A stretch of 47,874 nt of DNA, taken from contig NZ_JAKSXY010000027.1 in NCBI RefSeq assembly GCF_022829445.1, positions 1-47,874 of the forward strand. The letters run 5' to 3'. Each line of letters opens with the position of its first letter. Position 1 is the first letter of the stretch. A program made the translations under genes and the position numbers. Positions 42,943-47,874 of the stretch are shown in pieces. This DNA comes from Methylobacterium sp. J-068 (GTDB lineage Bacteria > Pseudomonadota > Alphaproteobacteria > Rhizobiales > Beijerinckiaceae). A model generated the notes under the pieces. That model saw nothing but the letters and a program-made list of their open reading frames with translations, was not told the DNA's origin and did not search any database.

Positions 42943-43802
42943 GAATGCGCTTCCCGGATCTTGGAGGGAGGCTGATCGATCCAGACTTGAGGCTCCGTCG
43001 CCTCGACCACGAGGATCTCGCCGTCCGGTGCGCAGACCGTCCCTAGGACGGTCCGGAAATGGCTGCGGACCCGGGCATGGCACTCGCAGCAGGCGGCCTC
43101 GGCACGCCCGCGGTCGAGCAGGTGGATGCGGCCCCTGCCGACCACGATCAGGCCCTGGTCCTGAAGGTCGCCGAGCACGCCGGTGACGTAGCTGCGCCCG
43201 ACCCCGAGCATGGCGGCCAACACGTTCTGGGTCACCGGCAGGGCGTCGGTGCCGAGCCGGTCCTGGAGCGTCAGCAGCCAGCGGATGACGCGTTGCTCGA
43301 TGGGGTGGGCCCCGTTGCAGGCGACAGACTGGAGCACCTGCGCCAAAAGGCAGTCGGCATAGCGCACGAACAGGTCGTTCAGGGTTGGCGAGACCCGCTT
43401 GGCATCCCGGAGGCGGTCCGCGTCCATGCGCAGGACCGCCCCCTCGATCTGCACGACGCATCGGGTGAAGGCGGGCAGGTATCCCTGGCTGACCACGCCC
43501 CCGATGGCGCCCTCGTGCCCGACCGTGGCGGTCTCGACGGTGCGGCCCTCCCGCAACGGCACGACCAGGGTTGCGACGGTGCGGTCGAGGGGGAAGGTGA
43601 CCTGCGAGACGTCGTCGCCGACCTCGAACAGGGTCCGCCCCCGCGGGTGGTCCTCCAAGGCGAGATGGGGGGTCAGGAGCGCACGGTCGCGCGCGGCGAG
43701 CGCGGCCAGGAGCAGGTTGCCCTCGAACGGGACGGCGGACGGGACTGGCATGGGATTCAGGTGGTCGGGGCGCATGGATTGCCCGGCGGCGAGAAATGCC
43801 AT
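42939..43802 (-). CDS. Crp/Fnr-family transcriptional regulator
   Basis: A protein of about 287 aa with a cyclic-nucleotide-binding-like N-terminal domain (about residues 40-150; GRTLFEVGDDVSQVTFPLDR, TVETATVGHEGAIGG) and a C-terminal HTH_Crp (about 180-230; LPVTQNVLAAMLGVGRSYVT, LGDLQDQGLIVVGRGRIHLL). Cys residues in AACCECHARVR near the C-terminus could bind a metal or cluster, but this is not the Fnr N-terminal Cys set. ATG 43802 with AGGCGACCTC upstream was chosen; later ATGs at 43775 and 43751 are possible. It overlaps the kinase gene by 4 bp and probably controls it. Confidence 0.82.
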   Translation of the reverse strand: MAFLAAGQSMRPDHLNPMPVPSAVPFEGNLLLAALAARDRALLTPHLALEDHPRGRTLFEVGDDVSQVTFPLDRTVATLVVPLREGRTVETATVGHEGAIGGVVSQGYLPAFTRCVVQIEGAVLRMDADRLRDAKRVSPTLNDLFVRYADCLLAQVLQSVACNGAHPIEQRVIRWLLTLQDRLGTDALPVTQNVLAAMLGVGRSYVTGVLGDLQDQGLIVVGRGRIHLLDRGRAEAACCECHARVRSHFRTVLGTVCAPDGEILVVEATEPQVWIDQPPSKIREAHS

Positions 43803-43944
43803 GAGGTCGCCTGGTAGACAAGTTGACAATCGCCGGATTGGCGACGGTCAAGCAAACTTGAAAGCTCTTCTCGTACCGAGTCGCCGATGGTCACGTCGTG
43901 CGAGGTCCGGTGCGGCGATGCCTGTGGGACGGGAAGGCCGGGGT

Positions 43945-44745
43945 TCAGTCGGCGACCTTGGTGACGGCGCGGTCGGCGTTCACGCGCTCCGACCAGTCCT
44001 TGGCGCCGTCCTGGCCCTTGAGCGAGATGAGACGGGCGCCGCTCACGTCGACGTTCTTGAAGTCGGCCCCTGACACGGTCGCGCCCGTGAGGTTGGCGCC
44101 CGACAGGTCGGACCCCATCAAGACCACGTCGGTGAGGTTCGCGTCGGTGAGGTCGGCATATTCCAGGCGCGAGCGCCCGAGGTTCGCCCCCTGCAGGTTG
44201 GCGCCCTTCAGGTTCACCGAGACGAACACGGCCCGCATCAGGCCCATGGACTGGTTCTTGATGTCGGCGCCGCCCTTCAGGTCGATGAGCTTCGCCCCGC
44301 TCATGTCGGCGCCCTTGAAGTCGCCGATGGGCATCGACCGACTGAGGTCGGCGCCGCTGAGATTGGCGTCGCGCGCGGTGATGCCGAACATCTTGGCGCC
44401 GACGAGCTTGGCCCCGCTGAGGTCGGCCTTGATCAGCCACGCCTGCTCCAAGTTGGCGCCGGACAGGTCGGCGCCGCGCAGGTTGGCCTTGTTGAGCCGG
44501 GCGGTACGCAGGTTCGCCCCCTTGAGGTCGAGGCCCGACAGGTCGAGGCCGGCCAGCGCCTTGTCGGAAAGATCGACGGGCTTGCCGTTGGCCTTGGCGA
44601 TCAGGGCTTCCACGTCGGCCCGGGTCATCTCGGCCTTGGTCATCGCGGCCGAGTTCATGTCGGCACCGAGCAGCAGGTCCTGCTCCGCATGGGCCGGGCC
44701 GGCCAGGAGCAGAGGGGCGAGCAGAAGGGGGACGAGGCGGCGCAT
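43945..44745 (-). CDS. Secreted pentapeptide-repeat protein
   Basis: A 266-aa protein with an obvious signal peptide (MRRLVPLLLAPLLLAGPAHA, cut before EQD) and a strong ribosome site (GGGAGAAACC). Residues about 62-240 are repeats of the A(D/N)LxG type (LSGLDLKGANLRTARLNKAN, LRGADLSGANLEQAWLIKAD, LTDANLTDVVLMGSDLSGAN), which fold as a right-handed square beta helix. It ends in a charged tail. It should be periplasmic. Pentapeptide proteins have many roles (DNA mimicry, scaffolds, inhibitors); the exported location argues against a DNA-gyrase-protection role. Confidence 0.85.
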   Translation of the reverse strand: MRRLVPLLLAPLLLAGPAHAEQDLLLGADMNSAAMTKAEMTRADVEALIAKANGKPVDLSDKALAGLDLSGLDLKGANLRTARLNKANLRGADLSGANLEQAWLIKADLSGAKLVGAKMFGITARDANLSGADLSRSMPIGDFKGADMSGAKLIDLKGGADIKNQSMGLMRAVFVSVNLKGANLQGANLGRSRLEYADLTDANLTDVVLMGSDLSGANLTGATVSGADFKNVDVSGARLISLKGQDGAKDWSERVNADRAVTKVAD

Positions 44746-45025
44746 GGTTTCTCCCGATTGTCGTTGTCCCGGCAAGCTCAGACCTCTCGGTCGCCAAGCC
44801 CGGATTGATTTTTGCTCATTGACGATTCTGATAACGCAGCCGCGTCCCGTTCGTCCGTGACGCAAGTCAGCGTCGTGGTCGGATCCACCGAAAAGCATGC
44901 GGCCAGGGCGAAGGCTCAAGTGTTCCGGGAGACGTGCACCCACGGCTCGATGTGCATCGACGGCCGGACCCGTACGACCCGACGCGAGTTTTGAGGATCA
45001 TGCCTGACGGGAACGGGAGGCGTCA

Positions 45026-46180
45026 GTGGGTTGGTTCGTGGATAACCTCGGCCAAGCATTGCTCATGGCCGCGGGGATGTTCTGGCAGACCGGTTGGACG
45101 CTCGTGCTCGGCTTCACGGTGTCGGCGCTGCTTCAATCCGTGGTCTCGACGGAGCAGATGAGGCGCGCGTTGGGGCGCGACGGCGCGCGGGAGATCGCGC
45201 TGGCCTCGCTCGCCGGCGCGGCCTCGTCCTCGTGCTCCTACGCGTCCGCGGCGATCATGCGGACCCTGTTCAAGAAGGGGGCGGCTCTGACGACCTCGCT
45301 CGCATTCCTGTTCGCGTCGACGAACCTCGTCCTCGAACTCGGCATCATCCTCTACCTGCTGCTCGGCTGGCCGTTCATGGCCGGCGAGTGGATCGGCGGC
45401 CTCGTGCTGATCGCGGTGATGAGCGTCATCGTCCGCCTGACCTACCCGAAGCGGCTCGCCGAGGAGGCCCGCAGGCACGAGGAGGCAGGCGCCGGGCACC
45501 AGCACATGTCGATGACCGTCGAGGGGGCGACCCTGCGCGAGAAGCTCGCCAAGGCCGAGACCCGCATCAGGATCGCCCAGAACTTCTCGATGGAATGGTC
45601 GATGCTATGGAAGGACCTCGCCATCGGTTTCCTCGTCGGTGGGCTCCTCTCCGCCTTCGTGCCCGACACCGCCTGGAAGGCGCTGTTCCTCACCGATGCC
45701 TCACCCTGGCTCAAGGTGCCGCTCAACGCTCTGCTGGGGCCGCTCATCGCGGTGCTGACCTTCGTCTGCTCCATCGGCAACGTGCCGCTGGCGGCGGTCC
45801 TGTGGGGCGGTGGTGCAAGCTTCGGCGGTGTGCTCGCCTTCCTCTACGCCGACCTTATCGTGCTGCCGCTCCTCGACGCCTACCGGCGATATTTCGGCTG
45901 GCGCATGGCCGCCTATATCGGCGGCGTTTTCTACGTCACCATGGTCATCGCCGCACTGGTGATGGACCTTGCCTTCACTGGGCTCGGATGGGTCCCCGAT
46001 CACGCAGGCGACGTGCGGGCCCACCTGACGCATTTCGCCCTGAACTACACGTTCTGGCTAAACCTCGGCTTCGGGGCGCTCGCAGCCTATTGGTTCTGGA
46101 TGGCCCGGAAGCATCCCATGCAGCACGGCCACGGCGACCACGGGGGTGGAGAGGGTCGGCATGCCCACCATCACGGCTGA
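45026..46180 (+). CDS. ArsP/UPF0718-type permease with His-rich C-terminus
   Basis: A 384-aa membrane protein starting at GTG 45026 after GGGAGGCGTCA. It has about eight membrane helices in two related halves; the first carries the GAASSSCSYASAAIMRTLFK motif and the second the TFVCSIGNVPLAAVLWGGGA motif, both with the conserved Cys regions of DUF318 permeases. A cytoplasmic loop (about 140-185) contains HEEAGAGHQHMSM, and the tail ends HGHGDHGGGEGRHAHHHG. ArsP members export methylated or trivalent arsenicals; the His-rich segments suggest a divalent metal instead or in addition. The substrate is not settled by sequence. Confidence 0.82.
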   Translation: MGWFVDNLGQALLMAAGMFWQTGWTLVLGFTVSALLQSVVSTEQMRRALGRDGAREIALASLAGAASSSCSYASAAIMRTLFKKGAALTTSLAFLFASTNLVLELGIILYLLLGWPFMAGEWIGGLVLIAVMSVIVRLTYPKRLAEEARRHEEAGAGHQHMSMTVEGATLREKLAKAETRIRIAQNFSMEWSMLWKDLAIGFLVGGLLSAFVPDTAWKALFLTDASPWLKVPLNALLGPLIAVLTFVCSIGNVPLAAVLWGGGASFGGVLAFLYADLIVLPLLDAYRRYFGWRMAAYIGGVFYVTMVIAALVMDLAFTGLGWVPDHAGDVRAHLTHFALNYTFWLNLGFGALAAYWFWMARKHPMQHGHGDHGGGEGRHAHHHG

Positions 46181-46189
46181 ACGGACGGG

Positions 46190-46219
46190 CGCCGGCTCCG
46201 GCGTGACCGGAGACCGGCG
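46190..46219. terminator. Bidirectional terminator-like hairpin
   Basis: CGCCGG-CTCCGG (46190-46201) pairs with CCGGAG-(A)-CCGGCG (46207-46219), a 12-bp stem with one bulge, between the convergent permease and PepSY genes. There is no T-tract. Confidence 0.5.
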
Positions 46220-46226
46220 GTAAGAC

Positions 46227-46808
46227 CTAGTCGACGACCTTGCCGTCGGGGCCGACCGTAACGCTCGTCTCCTTGTCGGCGCCGGAGACCTTGATCACGT
46301 ACTGCACCGCCTTGCCGTCCTTCGACACCGACGCCTCGTACGCCTTGCCGCCGCCGGCCTTCTGCTCGGCGATGGCGAGCGCATCCTTGAGCGAGGTCTT
46401 GGCCTCGTTGAAGTTGGCCGGCTTCAGGAACGTGAAGTAGCGCTCGATGGGCTGGTTCTCGGTCTTGTACAGGGCGCCGGTGTCGGCATTGATGCCGTAC
46501 TCGACGAGCTTGCCGCTGGGATAGACGACCTTGACACTGTAGTGCGCCGGATCCTTGCCATCGGCCTTCTCGAAGTCGGCGTCGATGGCGCGGCCGCCCT
46601 TTTCCTCGCCCTGCATCTCCGCGGTGCTGATCGCCTGTGGCAGGGCGACCTTCGCGGTCTTTGCTACTTGCCACTCCTTCATATCGCCGTTCGCCTGCGT
46701 GGCGGGCATCGGAGTTTCCGGGCTTGCCGCGGGCGGGGTTCCCTGGGCGGCGGCGAGGCAGGTGCTCGTCGCGAGGAAGCCGGCGGCGAGCATCAGACGT
46801 ATCGACAT
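46227..46808 (-). CDS. Periplasmic PepSY-domain protein
   Basis: A 193-aa protein with a signal peptide (MSIRLMLAAGFLATSTCLAA, cut after AQG or nearby), a Pro/Thr linker and two PepSY-like units: about residues 52-120 (KVALPQAISTAEMQGEEKGG, ADFEKADGKDPAHYSVKVV, GKLVEYGINADTGALYKTEN) and 130-193 (TSLKDALAIAEQKAGGGKAY ... TVGPDGKVVD). PepSY proteins act as periplasmic inhibitors or accessory factors, often near redox proteins. The ribosome site CAGGAG precedes ATG 46808. It lies between the permease and the cytochrome b gene and may work with the latter. Confidence 0.8.
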   Translation of the reverse strand: MSIRLMLAAGFLATSTCLAAAQGTPPAASPETPMPATQANGDMKEWQVAKTAKVALPQAISTAEMQGEEKGGRAIDADFEKADGKDPAHYSVKVVYPSGKLVEYGINADTGALYKTENQPIERYFTFLKPANFNEAKTSLKDALAIAEQKAGGGKAYEASVSKDGKAVQYVIKVSGADKETSVTVGPDGKVVD

Positions 46809-47362
46809 GGCAAGGCTCCTGGTTTCTTGGCGTTTTCAGGACCCCGGAAACGCCTGTCCTTGGATGGGGTTTCCCGGAAGCGTAATCATGAATGGGACCG
46901 GGCGGTATCCGGCCTGAACGAACCCATTCGTTGACCTCGCAGATGGCAACCGCCGTCCCGCAAGCCGCTTTTGAGATCGGTCGATAGGCTTTCGTGCGAA
47001 CCGTATTAGCCGACCCGTCCACGGCGGCCGCCGGTCACCGCGATATCAACCGCCTTGCTTATCGCCGAGCCGCCCTGGGACTCGCCGGTGTGACAGCCCC
47101 GGAATTGCAAGGGAGCGCGCACGCGGTCGCCTTCGATGTCTGCGCTACGGGCCTGCTCTGAAACTTTCCTCTGCACGCCTCCGTACAAGTCGGCGTACGC
47201 CCGGCCTGGGCGCGGCGCGAGGCTTCGCCTCGGCGTCCGGTTTGTTGCGCTCCAAAGCCATCGCGTCCGGATTTTTATTCGATAAATCAGGAACTTGATG
47301 GTCGGGTCTTCTCTTCTCCCGATGTGCGAAAGGGGATTCCTTCCCCGTACAGGAGACATTGA
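46809..47362. other. Intergenic region between the PepSY gene and the Met-rich gene
   Basis: No gene with coding character was found in these 554 bp. It holds a GGCGTACGCC palindrome (47192-47201) and a small hairpin CGAGGC-TTC-GCCTCG (47218-47232). It becomes AT-rich at 47265-47300, where the promoter of the Met-rich gene could lie. Promoters for both divergent genes must be inside. Confidence 0.4.
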
Positions 47363-47599
47363 ATGAAGATCACCACCCTTGCCCTCGCCGCCTCGGTCCT
47401 CGGCAGCCTCGCCCTCGGAGCCGGCGGCGCCTCCGCGGCCCCGATGGGCCCGAACGGACTCCAGGCCGCCCCGTCCGACGTCACCCAGGTCCGGATGACC
47501 AGCAGCGAGCGGATGATGATGAAGAAGCGCATGATGCGGGAGCAGATGATGAAGCGCCGCATGATGAAGAAGCGGATGATGATGAACCGGGGCATGTGA
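47363..47599 (+). CDS. Small secreted protein rich in Met, Lys and Arg (78 aa)
   Basis: It has a clear ribosome site (CAGGAGACATTGA) and a signal peptide (MKITTLALAASVLGSLALGA, cut near ASAAP). The mature part is about 52 residues and ends in a run of Met pairs alternating with Lys/Arg (SSERMMMKKRMMREQMMKRR, MMKKRMMMNRGM): 16 Met in the last 35 residues. Met-rich periplasmic segments are known to bind Cu(I) or Ag(I) or to scavenge oxidants; with the neighbouring PepSY, cytochrome b561-like and permease genes, a metal or redox role is plausible but unproven. No family was recognised. Confidence 0.75.
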   Translation: MKITTLALAASVLGSLALGAGGASAAPMGPNGLQAAPSDVTQVRMTSSERMMMKKRMMREQMMKRRMMKKRMMMNRGM

Positions 47600-47620
47600 T
47601 TTCAAGGCGCCGTGCACTTC

Positions 47621-47646
47621 CGGAGGCCCCTACCCAGGGGCCTCCG
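47621..47646 (+). terminator. Hairpin after the Met-rich gene
   Basis: A perfect 11-bp stem (CGGAGGCCCCT at 47621-47631 with AGGGGCCTCCG at 47636-47646, 4-base loop) lies 21 bp after the stop codon. There is no T run, so it may be an attenuator or RNA-protecting hairpin before the cytochrome gene. Confidence 0.55.
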
Positions 47647-47740
47647 CCCGAGCCGTCCAGAGTGCGGGGAAGACCGTTGGGCTCGAACCTACCTGAGCCG
47701 ATCTGCCCCTGACACCGCCGAGGTCGAGCGCCCCCGCTGG

Positions 47741-47874
47741 ATGTTTCGCCATCCCCTCGTGATCAGAGTCACCCACTGGGTGAACGCGATCTGCCTGCTG
47801 GTCCTGGTGATGAGCGGCCTACAGATCTTCAACGCCCACCCGGCCCTTTATTGGGGCAAGGTCTCGACCTTCGA
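47741..47874 (+). CDS. Cytochrome b561-like membrane protein (N-terminal part)
   Basis: The gene runs off the right edge. The visible part reads FRHPLVIRVTHWVNAICLLV, then LVMSGLQIFNAHPALYWG, typical of di-haem cytochrome b subunits of the b561 / Ni-Fe hydrogenase B-type family, with the first haem-ligand His in THWVN. ATG 47741 is the only in-frame ATG, but the open frame extends upstream with acceptable residues (AEVERPRW), so a non-ATG start slightly upstream is possible. It should move electrons at the inner membrane, often for a periplasmic molybdopterin enzyme encoded next. Confidence 0.7.
   Translation, partial: MFRHPLVIRVTHWVNAICLLVLVMSGLQIFNAHPALYWGKVSTF

Noticed and set aside
40204..42975. 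Plus-strand open frame of 923 codons
   Set aside because: It is antisense to the GAF/PAS HWE kinase, which has clear domains in its own frame.
42943..43851. Extension of the HWE kinase frame upstream to 43851
   Set aside because: This part overlaps the Crp/Fnr gene in another frame and reads as Arg/Pro-rich shadow; the GTG at 42942 fits domain start and gene overlap.
1..47874. CRISPR arrays
   Set aside because: No regularly spaced short direct repeats were seen anywhere in the window.

Overview
The window looks like a chromosome segment of a high-GC alphaproteobacterium, most likely Methylobacterium/Methylorubrum or a close Hyphomicrobiales relative. The grounds are an alphaproteobacterial Porin_2-type porin, many HWE-family sensor kinases, DUF3140 proteins and strongly GC-rich codon use. 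The genus is an inference from protein style, not from a search.

Left flank (1-5442): the 3' end of a 3-oxoacid/3-oxoadipate CoA-transferase beta subunit, a porin, a QuiC-type two-domain protein (3-dehydroshikimate dehydratase plus HPPD-like domain), and a divergent LysR regulator with a perfect T-N11-A palindrome in front of it. Together these suggest entry of shikimate/quinate-type compounds into the protocatechuate/beta-ketoadipate route.

Island (about 5600-19800): decayed IS3 and IS110 remnants lead to the 3' half of a CAT-anticodon tRNA (7034-7077, minus strand), still followed by a terminator on its left. This has the form of an attachment site, and a tyrosine integrase starts 170 bp to its right. 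The cargo is nearly all on the minus strand. Its core is a tightly packed run from 17205 down to 11665: a 651-aa fusion of an RNase H-like exonuclease, a DUF429 domain and a P-loop kinase; an overlapping short PurA homologue whose catalytic Asp position is Ser, as in phage PurZ; a two-helix membrane protein; a 285-aa protein of unknown function; and a membrane-anchored dCTP-deaminase-like protein that lacks the catalytic Glu. This is the best candidate here for an undescribed system, possibly nucleotide-based phage defence or base modification. rlmJ and remnants of IS3 and ISL3 elements follow. The right edge coincides with a sensor kinase whose receiver domain is cut off.

Kinase block (19800-42942): eight PAS/GAF sensor kinases in about 23 kb. 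Four are hybrid HisKA kinases with REC domains and four are HWE/HisKA_2-type kinases without REC. Interspersed are an SDR oxidoreductase, two paralogous DUF3140 proteins, a small KGG-type protein, a frameshifted acyl-CoA dehydrogenase and an orphan ParD-like antitoxin. The last kinase overlaps a Crp/Fnr regulator by the 4-base GTGA arrangement.

Right flank (43000-47874): a secreted pentapeptide-repeat protein, an ArsP-type permease with a His-rich tail, a periplasmic PepSY protein, a tiny secreted protein rich in Met, Lys and Arg, and the start of a cytochrome b561-like membrane protein. This set suggests an envelope metal or redox function.
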